Assembly: GCA_038496445.1 (NCBI GenBank) | Contig: JALMLS010000520.1 | Span: 1 to 64,000, forward strand | Source: Trichosphaerium sp. ATCC 40318 | Taxonomy: Eukaryota > Discosea > Flabellinia > Trichosidae | DNA: 64,000 nt | Direction: 5' to 3' | Shown here: positions 48,064-59,813 of the stretch, piece by piece | How positions within the stretch are numbered: position 1 is the stretch's first letter | How the letters are laid out: each line of letters begins with the position of its first letter | The notes under the pieces: generated by a model | Told to the model about the DNA's origin: nothing | The model's database searches: none | Seen by the model: only the letters and a program-made list of their open reading frames with translations | Translations under genes and position numbers: made by a program

Positions 48064-48957
48064 TTATTCATCATACAAGTAAGGATGATCATTACAATAA
48101 ATGGGTAAATTGCTAGTAGTAGAGCTTACAATGGTTACTTTTGAGCTATGATCCATACGAATATGAAGCCTCCATTTACCTTTCGGAATTGTCATAGATA
48201 AATACTCAATTCCTATAGATTTTCCCTTGTTATATATACCAAGAGTGTTTCCATTGATGCTGAGAAGTACTGTGCCTGTAATAAAGTTTCGACGTGTACG
48301 TGATCCACAAGATTTTCCTTGCTTTATCATTTCAGTTCCTGCACCTCCATATGATGAAGGTAAGTCCATTGGTGTACTAACATCTGAATACATGATAGTA
48401 TCAAAGTCGCTGAGAACACCAATGAACATGTAATTGTTTGAAGGGGCTTTGATTTTTAATTTCCAAACTACGTTGTTGTCATAAACATTTGATCCTAAGA
48501 CAAAATACCCATATCTACCATCTTCTTCAGATGAGCTTGAGGATACAGTTTCTGGAGAATAGCGTAATTTTCTATTGTGTATATACTGTTCTGAGAATGT
48601 GTCTTGCTTTAGTGTTGGTACTTGTAGTAGGTTAATACCGAGGTAACTTGTTACTGCTTCAAAATGCTTGTCTTCTCTACAACGAGAAGCTATAGTTGGG
48701 CAATCAATTATTTCTCCATTGTTAAAAACAACTGTTCTCAGAGCACGTAAGATAAGTGTAAAGTATTCCGGATCAATGTCTAGGAAGGTAACACCATCTT
48801 CATCAACCTTATGTTTGTCCCATCGTCCGCTGAACATAATTTGGAGAAAAGAGCCAGGAACAATACAAAGAGTACGTCTAGTCGTATTAAAAATCTTTCC
48901 TCCAACGTTTAGTTTGATAATATCGTCAGGGCTACAATCTTTGTCTTGGTGTGTCAT
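48064..48957 (-). CDS. BTB (T1/KCTD-type) protein with SPRY-like C-terminus
   Basis: 297 residues in one exon. Residues about 12-110 are a T1-type BTB fold: IIKLNVGGKIFNTTRRTL, GSFLQIMFSGRW, FLDIDPEYFTLILRALR. T1-BTB proteins usually form oligomers and act as CUL3 ubiquitin-ligase adaptors. After a Ser-rich linker (SPETVSSSSSEEDGRYGYF) comes a beta-sandwich region like SPRY or PHR domains: YMFIGVLSDFDTIMYSD, TVLLSINGNTLGI, TIPKGKWRLHIRM. The ending is LPIYCNDHPYLYDE. It is intronless in a gene-dense, intron-rich region and is the only intact member of three related copies here. Its nearest copies are the relics at the inner ends of the two arms. Confidence 0.88.
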   Translation of the reverse strand: MTHQDKDCSPDDIIKLNVGGKIFNTTRRTLCIVPGSFLQIMFSGRWDKHKVDEDGVTFLDIDPEYFTLILRALRTVVFNNGEIIDCPTIASRCREDKHFEAVTSYLGINLLQVPTLKQDTFSEQYIHNRKLRYSPETVSSSSSEEDGRYGYFVLGSNVYDNNVVWKLKIKAPSNNYMFIGVLSDFDTIMYSDVSTPMDLPSSYGGAGTEMIKQGKSCGSRTRRNFITGTVLLSINGNTLGIYNKGKSIGIEYLSMTIPKGKWRLHIRMDHSSKVTIVSSTTSNLPIYCNDHPYLYDE

Positions 48958-49646
48958 TTGTGAAGTTGCAAATTATATGTAGTAATTGTTGTTTGCAAAA
49001 TCACGTGATGTTATCTTGTTTTCAGGTAACCGGTAGTTCTTTTTCCCACTATGGGATTTCAAAACTGCCGGTTATGAGAACCGGGGAATGCGCTTTCAAA
49101 TGAAACACCAAGGAAGATTGCAATTATCTGTACTTTAAAAAGGTTCACATGAAGATTTTACAAAATTCATTGGGAGAAAGGCTCTTGCTGTATTTATTAA
49201 AATTGTCCGAACTATTGAAAAGAATTTGGTTCTCGAATTGTTTGTGCTAAAAAGAGGGTTGTGATTTACAATGATGAAGACTAAAGCAAATACGCTTTGG
49301 ATTTGGTTGTCTGTCACCTCAACGCAATTTAATCACCTGCGTATACAGAGTAAGACCATAGCAATGGTTCAAGGTGATGAAATAACGCTAATAGTAGTAA
49401 CTTTTAGGTTCTTTTCAGAACGTCCACTCCCGATTTGTAGAGCATGTGACTTTAATATTATAGACCGTTCATACATATAAGGCCAGCAGCACAGTCTCAG
49501 CGCTAAAGAGAAACAATGTGCAAACCCCTTGAACACTACAATAACCAGCACTATTCATGGTAAAACTCGTGAATTATAAAAATAAATTGACCAGTCAGGA
49601 ACAACAAACTGTTCACAACAAAACGCAAGTCAATAAATAGCATCAT
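48958..49646. other. Divergent intergenic region
   Basis: Between the start codons of the BTB gene (minus) and RCC1-type gene (plus). A short inverted pair of GGTAACCGG/CCGGTT-type sequence occurs near 49,025-49,085. No gene is supported. Confidence 0.5.
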
Positions 49647-51560
49647 ATGGCAAACCCTTTCGAAATTATCGAACCAATAACTATTCTAAACCCATTTGAA
49701 GTTAAGAAAAATAACGAAGTGTCAACTGCATCAAAAAGCCTATCTATCGCATGGGTAGATGATTTACTACCTTCAAATCGTTCTACAAAGCGTTCCATCC
49801 AATCTCCCTCTACATACCGTAAAAGACTATCAAAATGCTCTGCATACCCTCCTTTGCCTTCAGATGGCTTTCTAGGCTTGGAAGAGTCTATAGATCATAC
49901 GGAAGGTGATGAAATAAGCGTAGAGTCAGAAGATATTAGTATAGAAGGGACGAAGACAAGTGATAAGAAAGGAAAAGGTAAACAAACAATAACAAATTTT
50001 TATTCGGTGCGCACGTTTTATTTTTTTTTGACACGTGCTTTTTGGGTAGACGTCACGACGATAGATCTTGAGGAGCAAACTGGAGATAGCGCTTCAAAAA
50101 ATAGGTATCTAGTTTTAAGTTGGAATAAAAAGTAACGGCTTTAGTACACAATCGAGTGAACAAGAACCTTCGAAGGAAAAAATAGCGTCACCAACTTTGA
50201 ATAGAAAAAGAAAAAAGTCATCTAAAAAAAACGAAGAAAAATTCAAGTCTTACGCTAGTGGTACGACACCAAGAACTTTTTTTTTCATATCAATACTCTG
50301 GGTTGTTTCTAATAACATATTAGAAGTCGTTATAGACCAGGATATAGAATCAGGGCAGAATAGTGTAGCACTAGGTTTCTTTCATTGTCTCGCTCTAACA
50401 GCTAGTGGTACTATTTATTCTTGGGGGAGGGTCAACAAGGACAACTTGGTTATGAGTCACAGAACACTTTAACTCCTTCTTGTATACCTAAAGAGATACC
50501 TGGTATTGTTAGTGTTACTTCTATTGCCGCAGGAGCTGTACACAGTATCGCTTCTTGCGCAAATGGTAAAGTGTATGCTTGGGGTGAGAATATGTCATGG
50601 CAAGTTCAAGAAAACGAAACAAAGACTTTCTCATCGCCTACTCTTGTAAGCCTACCTAAAACTGTAAAATTTTCCTGTGTAGGTTCTGGAGAGTACCATT
50701 GTTTAGCGCTTACGATAAAGGGCACCGTATATTCATGGGGAGCTGGAATACATGGACAATTGGGTCATTCTGAAAATGAAGAAAAAGCAGCACCTAAAAA
50801 GATTAAAGTGCTTCAAAACGTACGGAAAGTGACTGGTGGAGATCAATTTACCATGGCTCTTTTGAATGATGATACTGTTTATTGTATAGGAAAGGTAATT
50901 ATCTTCCATTCAATTTCATTCCGTGAAAACAAAATGTCAACTTTTTTTTTTTTTTTTCATTTTCAAAGTGGTCCACAGAAAAGGCGAAAAAATGAGCTTT
51001 CGAATTTCTTTGTTCTAGGGTAATGATATACCGTGTTAAAAATGGGTAATGGAATTGAGTTGGTCACCCGAGGTCATAGAATGACACCTATAATATCAAC
51101 TTTTTTTATTCTTTTTTTTTCATTTTTTTTTACAACGAATTAGCCAATGCTTACAAAGGTTTGTGTTTAGGCGTTCAAGGAGAAACAGAATTTTCTATTT
51201 TCAAGTGATCCTGTAAAAAGTATTGCACCTGGCCTTGTTTTAACAATTTCAGGTAATGTTTATGAAACAACACGTGATGGTAACCTTAAAGTTGTTGCTG
51301 GGTTATCTAATATAATATCTATACATTTTTGCAATGGTAAATATAAGGGTATTGCAATAAATGAGAGAGGAAAATCATTCAGATGGGTTTCTGGTGAAAA
51401 ACCAGAAAAGTTAAATATCATAAAAAGTTATAATTGTTCACAAAGTCATAGATCTTATCCTCATTTTTTTGCTTTATCAAAAGAAGCAAGGCTTGTAATG
51501 GATACAACAAAAGGTTCTATTAGAAGTGTTCCTTTCAAAAAGCTTGGTATTACGAACTAA
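49647..51560 (+). CDS. RCC1-repeat protein gene with apparent frame breaks
   Basis: The N-terminal exon (MANPFEIIEPITILNPFEVK) is low in complexity and Ser/Lys-rich. RCC1 repeats begin near 50,350: ALGFFHCLALTASGTIYSWG, then QGQLGYESQNTLTPS, IAAGAVHSIASCANGKVYAWG, CVGSGEYHCLALTIKGTVYSWG (read as separate blades), HGQLGHSENEEK, VTGGDQFTMALLNDDTVYCIG. RCC1 propellers act as exchange factors or binding platforms. The frame shifts by one base in the G-run at 50,423-50,427, exactly in the repeat consensus SWG-EGQQGQLG. A second irregular junction lies between about 50,895 and 51,175, where I cannot keep the frame. The last exon (KQNFLFSSDPVKSIAPGLVL to GITN) is open. It is either a recent pseudogene or a consensus error in the sequence. 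Confidence 0.7.
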
Positions 51561-51931
51561 AGGAGCGCCAATGGAAGAATGTCAACCGACGAATGTACTT
51601 TTCCGTCCATCTCCGAATCTTATTTCTTATAAATAACATTATCTTGCCTCGTATCTTCTACCTATGCATTTGCTTCTTGAAAAAGAGAACCACGTTTTTA
51701 TTGAGATGTGAAAGGTTTTCTTTTTTAGCTTGCTGCATGTGTAGTATTGCTATACTTGGAGTACTACACCACTTTTGTAGAAAGCCTGAATAGTATGGTA
51801 TTTCGATGATAATCAAAGTTCTCTATTGTGTTGCTAATGTAACAAGGAGCAATATCAGCTGAGCAAAAGAAATTATTGAATTACGGTAAGTTAAGTCTAC
51901 AGTTTTTCAGTAAAAAACCACTGTGAAACCA
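51561..51931. other. Short intergenic region
   Basis: Between the RCC1-type stop and the beta-helix gene start on the same strand. The open frame at 51,593-51,793 is hydrophobic but has no other support. Confidence 0.45.
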
Positions 51932-53953
51932 ATGTGTAAACTACTCATTGCGTTGGTGTTAGTTGTACTGTATACATGCGTAAATACAAGCTTGCAGAGG
52001 GAAAGTCGTACGTCCGAGTAGATTTTTAATAAAATGCCTCGTATCACGTGTATAACAATGTCTTCAAGGGTGTGATGTCTATGTTGCTGATTTCGGAGAC
52101 GATTTAAATGTAAGTCACGTGGAAGTTGCTCGCGCGTTCGTTTTACGCTTCAAAAGTTGTTATAGTCACGTGACTTATCACTAGGGAAATGGTTCAAAAG
52201 AAAAACCTTTCAGAAGCATACAGAGAGCAACGCTTAATGACACAGGTGTACATTACATTGTTTGTGTTGGAGGTAAACATGAGGAGTTTAAAAGGGTTTT
52301 TGTTAATTGGAAAAAATAGGAAACATTGCTTTCTATCGCACTGATCGTGTTGAAATTCTATGCAATAATTTTAACAGCCTTACGTTTAAAGCAGTATACT
52401 GGCACCCTGAACAAAAAAAGAGACCTATTTTACACGGCTTGGTGCGCAATAATAGTCAGTTCAAACATTTGATTTTTACATTGTTTTTTTTAACAGCAAT
52501 TCAAAGTTACAACGGCTTCCTTTTACCTGCAATTCATTGGTACGTAAAATGCTATACAAAGAGATATTGATAGAATATTCATTAGCTGTCATGTAGGTGT
52601 TGAAATCGACTTAAGGATTCCAGATATCTACCGGTCTATGTCACCATTTGAATTTAGTACAATACTGAGCCTTTATAATACAACTGCCACTACGTTTAAT
52701 ATTGGTCTCTTCAACAAACGTGCTTATATATACATTGCTGAAAGCACAGTAAATGGTAGTGGTATTATATATGGATCACTCTCGAAAGTGATCATAGAGA
52801 ATAGTCATATTACGCACCAAGTGATATGGGAAGGTAAGTACTGTGATTTTTTTTTTTGAAAAGGTTTTACGTTAATTCTGCTCTTTAGTGTCACAGTTGT
52901 TCATTAAGAATTCGCAAATTGATTCTAGAATAAACACTATTAATTCTAAAAAGGTGGTTGTATCGAATAGCAGTATTAACCTAAATCCATTGGAGCTTGA
53001 AGGCGAGAATCTGAACATTACTTTGATTGACAATGTGTTTTATGAATCGAGTAATTCCTTTTCTATTTTATATATCTATGTGACACGTGCTACAATATTT
53101 CTAAGTAATAACACTATACATAAAATACAGGTATGCCATCACGATTATTCTAAAAAATAGTTGTGTTTAACAGTTGATCCTTAGGATGGGGAATGGGGAC
53201 CTCCAGATGTTTCTTTAATATATGTTCTGTCAACTGATGATAGACGTGGGTACAATATATCTCTCAATCTGGACAACCAATACATTGGTCCTGAGCTCTA
53301 TAGTGAGTCTATCTTTATACAGAAACTGCTTCATGTTTATTGAGAATAGGTAAAAGTTGTCTGCCTGGATATACACCTCGTGGCAATGTTCTAAACTGTA
53401 AATATTGTGGAAGCGGTCAGTCATCTAATGGTGGAAATAGCTCCTGTTTTGACTGCCCTGCAGGTATGTAGAATAGTCTTCTGTTACATATCTAAGCTGT
53501 TCAATTGTAGGGACATTTGCTCCTCAAATACCAAGTGAGAGATGTGAGCTATGTCCGTTAAATGAGTTTTCTGAAGTGTAAGTATAAATGATTCACCCTA
53601 CATTGACTTTTCTTAAAGAGGAAGTACACAATGCAAGTCTTGCTCATTGCCAGATAGAAACAACACTCAGTGTTTCTTTTCGCCAGCAATGGAAGGTATG
53701 TGATGACCTTTGATGTTTCACAAAAACCTTCACACTGTTGTAATGACTGTTACTTAGACAAGTCGCCTTGGACTATTGTATATTTGTCTGTTCTAGGACC
53801 TTTAATTATAACTACTCTTGTTGTTGCTACAGGTACCATCATATTGTTGCGTATTGATTTATTCATTGTAATGTAGCATTGATATACGATGGCTTACAAA
53901 AACAAAACTATCAAACTATCGAGATGCAGCAACAAACCATTGCAACTATTTAA
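51932..53953 (+). CDS. Secreted-type beta-helix protein with Cys-rich stalk and membrane anchor
   Basis: A signal peptide (MCKLLIALVLVVLYTCVNTS) is followed by CDVYVADFGDDLN and GNGSKEKPFRSIQRA, the usual opening of a parallel beta-helix (pectin-lyase-like) ectodomain. Asn-rich strand repeats follow (VIIENSHITHQVIWE, LFIKNSQIDSRINTINSKK, VVVSNSSINLNP). Near 53,340-53,690 is a Cys-rich stalk of GCC2/GCC3 or TNFR-like type (CLPGYTPRG, CFDCPAGTFAP, CPLNEFSEVGSTQCKSCS). A membrane helix (IVYLSVLGPLIITTLVVATG) and a short Gln-rich tail end at 53,953. At least nine introns are joined in phase. A cell-surface binding role is likely; the ligand is unknown. Its 3' end faces the 3' end of the beta-helix GPCR, 257 bases away. 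Confidence 0.78.
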
Positions 53954-54210
53954 TCCGTAGCCAAGTAATTTGCATGACAGTCAAACTCAAAAAATTATGC
54001 TCTTAAGGTTTTTAAGCACCCTTAAATTGGTATTGACGAGATGCTATTGATGTAGCAAATACTGCTTGAAAAATCAATAGAAATACACTCTAAAAAATTC
54101 ATTCATAAGCCCAATTACCAATAGAACTATGGCTTTTTTTGAAATCCGTAGCTAGATTATTGTACTTGCGCGGATTTCTGACAAGGTGGAAACATGTGGT
54201 TATTTTATAA

Positions 54211-57200
54211 TTACAAATCAATGCTGATAGTACCAATCCCTGGTTTAAGCTTTGCAAGTTCCTCTTCAAGGAGTTTATATTCCGCTTGAGTTTTACTATG
54301 TACTTCTTTTAATTTTTCAAGTTCCTTCTTTGTCTTCTCAAGCTCTAACTCTAATAAACCACTCCTTGACTCTGATGTATCGGACATTACACCAGAACCC
54401 TTTGGCCTAATTCCACCTCGCCTTGTGCCCATTGGAGTAGACCGTCCAGAAGCGCTAGTTTAGTCATTAACAATAAAACAGGAACTCTTTGTTTGTCAGT
54501 TTGATAGAAATATCATTACGCACTTCGCATTGTTAGCAGAGTCCGAATCTCTGTGAGCGAAAATGGTCCATAATTTTGGAAGAAACATCATGCAGAGTGT
54601 AACTTAACCAATGAGTTAAGCAATAACAAACAAGTAATTTTAAAAGCACGTGATATCACGTGCTTTATCTGGATATTTTATGCAAAATGCGCTTACCTGA
54701 TGCTATAAACCAAATGCCGATAGACACTATTGTACTCAAGGTGCTGTAAGATGACGGAGATGTAATTGTGTAACCACAAATCAATAGTAGTGACGCCCAA
54801 ATCAAGTCGTTATAAATGATAGCTCCCATCCACTTTGATTCATTGTACATAGAAGGTACGCTTCTAACTGCAAATGCATAATAACACCCAGTCAACACCA
54901 CAAGTCCCTATTTGAAAGGAGTTAGTAGTACCACACAAATAATGACTAACCTCATAAACTATAGTGATTATCAAAAATATCTCGCCAAATTCACTTGAAC
55001 ATTGACCTAGCTCGTAAAGATAGCTGTTTGGATCTGGTTTATATGCAATTTTGTTTCTAGAGAAAACTGTCCATAGAATCAAAATAATCTTGCCGTGTGT
55101 TAAGGTGAGAAAAGGAGAAGGAAATATTTGCTATGATTGAAAAAAAGAGGATACAAGTTGAAGTACAATCGCTGCCAAAGTGACTTGGATCATCTCAGTA
55201 AACGATATAACTGTACGAGATAAGTTTCCATGATCAAAAATCCGTTTAATCCTATATGTCTTTGCAACAAGTGGCCTTCAGCGAGTAAGCGAAAACAAAG
55301 TTAACAAAGAAGAAAAGTACGCAAGTATAATGATAAATCCCATTGCAGGAAACCAAACACGAAGTTCGCAGGATACACTTGATACTGGTACAATCCTAGA
55401 TAATCGTTAGATATACATAGTACATCATATGTTGTACCATGCGAGTGAGCCTAGGTATAATACCATGACACCGAACAGAACAAGCAATAGAAATTCTCTT
55501 GTTGAAGCCCTGATGATCTTTGACGAACTCCTATAGCAAATAACATGAACTCCCTTAAAGTATCAAAGATTAACCTGATTCGTACCAGTTTGCTACGATA
55601 AAGAAAAACATTGCCAGAGTGGCAATGAGACCAATAATAACAAGAACTATAACTATAATTGTTTGAGCATCACTCCACTTGCTCCAGTCTCTAGGAGAAC
55701 GTGGTAATTCTTCAATAGAAATTGATATACCCCCATCTAATATGATTTTTTTGAACGCAAATGAAGCATTTACAGCAATCACTTGGACATTAGAAAAGCT
55801 TTCGGCGAAGCTACTGGACTCATTCGAGAATGTCATTAATTTGAAAACAGATCCAATTTTCAAAGAAGATACATCATTAACTGATAGACTTACAATGCCA
55901 TCTAAAGGTTAACATTAGAATCATACATAGAAAAAGCAAATAAAGCGTATTTTACCAAATTCAGGTGTAGTAATCCAGTGTATAGATGAAACGCCCAAAA
56001 TCATGTCAATAGAACTTTGATTGTTAAATTTCATATGATTAATTTCGATTTCTCCCTTAATAGATATCATGTCAATTGAAGATTAACAACAACTTATCTC
56101 AATAATAATGAGTGGATAGAGAAACGTACATTAACGATGAGAGTAGCATTTTTGAATTCATAAATTGTATTTGTTCCAAGAAGTTCAACATTGTTTTCAA
56201 CAATGAACTTTGAACCATCACAGTTAACGATGCTTGTATTCACAGGTTCAAATGCAAATCTTGTATCTCTAGTAACTGACAAGGTACCTAGTAGCGGAAG
56301 TTATAAAGAGAAATGTAGCAACACCAACGAAGTACCTTTGTTTTCAATAACCATATCCTGAATGGTAATTGATCCAGAAAGCTTAATGGTTGTCAGTGAT
56401 GTTTCTGCAAGAACTAAATGAGGCTTTGAAATGATAATTGTGCGCTTGAGTTGTCTTTCATATCCCTTTCATAGCGGTCAGCCTCAATAGAAAGAGAAGA
56501 GAAATACAACATGCCTTCAATGATCCGTCTGATAAAGTGAACTCTTTCAATACAACAATAGATGCATTTGGACTAATCGTTACATCTCCACCATTCATTG
56601 ATAAACTGTCAATAACAAGATCTTCAGTAATGTTCACAGGGTATGATAAAGGCATAACCAAGTTCTCAAAGGTGCTACCTTCATAGAAAAAAGAATGAGA
56701 AACGCACAATTCTAAAGAAAGTTCGTTCAAGTACCAAAATTGCCTTCTGGGATAAATCCGCTAAGATCATTTGGTGAAGAACTCTGAAATAGACTTCTTT
56801 GTACCAAAACAAACTGATCGCCTGCAATACCTATTACACCAGTTACAAAGGCTATAGTGTTATTGTTTCTTTCGCACTATATTGAGAATTTGAGGTAAAC
56901 GTGCAGTTATCTACTGTGTTTCCTCTCAAAAACATAGCTCCACCAACCACTGCTGTGTTGGATATAAATGTGCTTCCTTGGAAAAGCGAGTCCGTAGCAG
57001 AACAAATGATAGCACCACCAGATACGGCCACGTTTCTCATAAACATACAGTCCCTTACAACTGTTCTGAAGTTGTCAGCTTGCAGTGATATGGCACCACC
57101 CTAAAAAGAGAGGTTGAGATGAGAACATAAGAGTTGTTACTTGTGTTGTACATTATTGTCGGCTTTGTTGTCATAGAAGCTAGAGTTGCTAAACGTTATG

Positions 57201-59813
57201 TCTGTATTATTGACCTCAATCTGTACACTTCCACCGAATACTGCTTTGTTGTTGATAAACTGAGAATCTTCGATATTAAAATTCTGGTTGTTCATAAAAA
57301 TACGTATTGCTCCTTACACAAAAGTTAGTTTCTCAGTTTTTTCTTAAAACGTTGGATCGATTCTTTTTTAAGTATGACGAACGCACCACCATCATTTTCA
57401 GCAAAGTTACTTTCAAAATACATTTCATTCATTGATATATACGCATTACTCCTATAGAAATATATGGCACCACCGTCAGTAGCATGATTTCTTTTGAAAG
57501 TTATATTTTGAAAATTTATATTTGTATTCATTATCTCGACATATAGACCACCGCCTTCCATGGCCTCATTGTCTTCAAACAATACATGTTCGATAAAAAG
57601 ATTTGTGCTATTGTAAAGATATAGGCCTGCTCCCCATGTTGCTTCACAGCTCCTTTAAAGGTACAGTAAGAATTTATAGTAAATACCATTTTGTTCATAC
57701 CTGAAGGTGCAGTGCTCAATCACTCCATTTTCAAGAGATAATATTGCAAGCGTACCTTATTAGTCAATTAGGGTCTAGATGCGGAATTTTAGTGCGTATT
57801 TTAACTCACCATAGCTCGAAGAGCTGTCTTCAAATTTCAAATACCGAAAGAAGATATTCTTGTTTGTATAGTGCTCAACGAGAATACCAGATCCAGGTCG
57901 CCTTGCATGATTATTCAGGAAAGAAGAGCGCTGTATTGTAATATTTTCACAGTATTGGTAGATATAAATGCCAGCACCGTGTCTAGTGACTGAATTGTTT
58001 TCAAAAACTAGGCTGTCCAAGTTGAGATTGGAAGCATTTCTCATTGATATACCAGCTCCAGAGGCAGCCGATCCGCTCCTAGGTACGTTGAATAAAAGTT
58101 AAATAATACGCTAGAGGTGTTTACCTGAAGGTAGTAGTAATAATATCGCTGTCAGCAAGACCATGAATAGCAAGTGCTAAACCAAACATGAGAAAATTTA
58201 AAGTAAACAAAATTCCCAATTATGGATCTGCTGTTTAGTTATTTTCTTACCTCCACCGTTATTTGCTGAGTTGTTTCTAAACACACAGTTTTCTATTGTG
58301 ATGTTTTTATTGTTGCCTGCAAAGTAGATTCCACCGCCTTCAGTTGCTATATTACTTACGAAAATAACTTCTGTCAGTACTATATTATTGCTTTGGTGGA
58401 TGTGTAATGTGCCATCTTCGTTTGAGTTGCCTCTAAAAAACAAAATTAGAACGGCAACAAAAAACCCAAATCTTCACTTCGTACATAAATGTACAGTTTT
58501 CAAAAATGCCTTTGCCTATTCCGTCAATATAAACAGCTGTATAGTGTTAATTTGTATAAGATATTGAAGTTTTGTTCTTACTTCCGTTTGATGGAGAAAC
58601 GTTATCCTCAAACACCGAATTTCTAACTTGTAATGTTGATCCTGGATTGCTAGTTTCAATAACTTAAGGAAGAGTTAATTGTAATTATCAGAAAACTACA
58701 TACATATCGCTGAACCTGACTGAGCACTACCATTAGTGAAAGTACAGTTATCAATTTCTAGGTGTATTTCCTCTGTACCGTATATAACACCTTTGTTGAA
58801 CAAGTTAAAACAAATTTTGTAAATAATTCGAATACCATTTCCTGACACAACGTTGTTAATAAACGTGGTGTTGAGCATCTGTGCGTTTGCATTATTCATT
58901 CTTAATATGCTAGCTCCATCTTGCAACAATTCGTTGTTATTTATAAAACGTACACTAGTAACAAGTTAAAATTGAAGCATAAATGGCCTTCCTCACTTTG
59001 TCATTGAAATGGATGATTCTTGTATGTGAACTATGCCTGTTAATTCGGCGTTTGAGTTTGATACTCCACATGTATTATCGGTAAGGGTGCAATCACTTAA
59101 AAATAGCATCAGTCACTTGGAATTTCATACTTGTACTACGTGCGTCAGAGAAACGTGACATCCTGCGTTAGCAAAAATAACAGAACCTTTGTTTCCATTT
59201 TCCTAAAATAATTTTAAACGTCTGATCAAACGCACGTGTTGCGTACCGTTGGTTCAGGACACGCGGAGTTTGTCAATGTTATTTGCGATAACGAGAAAAC
59301 GTCCAAGTGTGGATCCCCAAAAGAAACACCACATGAAGGAACCAAGAACAGAAAATTTATAAACTCTCCATCAATGATAGTTTCTCCTGTTGTTGACCCT
59401 TTCAGAGTATTACTACGGGAATAAATTTTTTGTCGCTAGTACCCATAATACGTATTCCATTGAGATTTTCTACGCTAGGCCATACAAGACGCGTGTTTCC
59501 GGTGCCTTGTATTTGGTTTAATATTACTATTTTCAAATTCAAATACAAAAACCCTCGCTACCTGTGTATCGCCCTTGAGCCACTTCTATGGTATCACCTG
59601 GTTCAGCTACAGCGAAAATGGCATATCTAAGCGTAAGGCAGGGCCTTAAATTATCACTACAGCTCCCTGTATCACTCCCTTTTCGTATATTCGCATTAAA
59701 GCAGTTTTCGTATTATACTTACCTTCTGTACTTACAAAGCGTCGTGTGCCATGTACTGCGTAAGTAAATAAAATGAATATAGCCAACAAGCGGCCAGGCA
59801 TTCGAAGGAGCAT
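54211..59813 (-). CDS. Class C GPCR with Pmp-like beta-helix ectodomain
   Basis: A signal peptide starts at 59,813 (MLLRMPGRLLAIFILFTYAVHG). The ectodomain (about 59,700-55,900) is a long parallel beta-helix with chlamydial Pmp-type GGA and FxxN motifs: FISNTAVVGGAMFL, FKRNHATDGGAIYF, FESNFAENDGGAF, FRNNSANNGGG, EGGGIYFAG. The membrane part is a class C seven-helix domain: TM1 IIVIVLVIIGLIATLAMFF; loop and TM2 KIIRASTREFLLLVLFG; TM3 CELRVWFPAMGFIIILA joined by a 45-base intron to PLVAKTYRIKRIF; TM5 LVVLTGCYYAFAVRS; NESKWMGAIIYND; TM7 TLCMMFLPKLW. These match GABA-B-type receptors. The tail has a coiled coil (ELEKTKKELEKLKEVHSK) like GABA-B dimer tails. No Venus-flytrap domain is seen. An apparent stop near TM3 is removed by the intron. 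Confidence 0.85.
54643..54666. repeat. 24-bp perfect palindrome
   Basis: The half-site AAAGCACGTGAT is followed directly by its exact reverse complement. It contains two CACGTG cores (54,647 and 54,656) and lies in the intron just upstream of the TM7 exon of the GPCR gene. It could extrude as a cruciform or bind a dimeric factor. Confidence 0.85.

Noticed and set aside
55260-55330. Stop codon inside the GPCR between TM3 and the KTYR motif
   Set aside because: A 45-base GTACTT...GAAG intron removes it and restores the class C TM3 consensus exactly.
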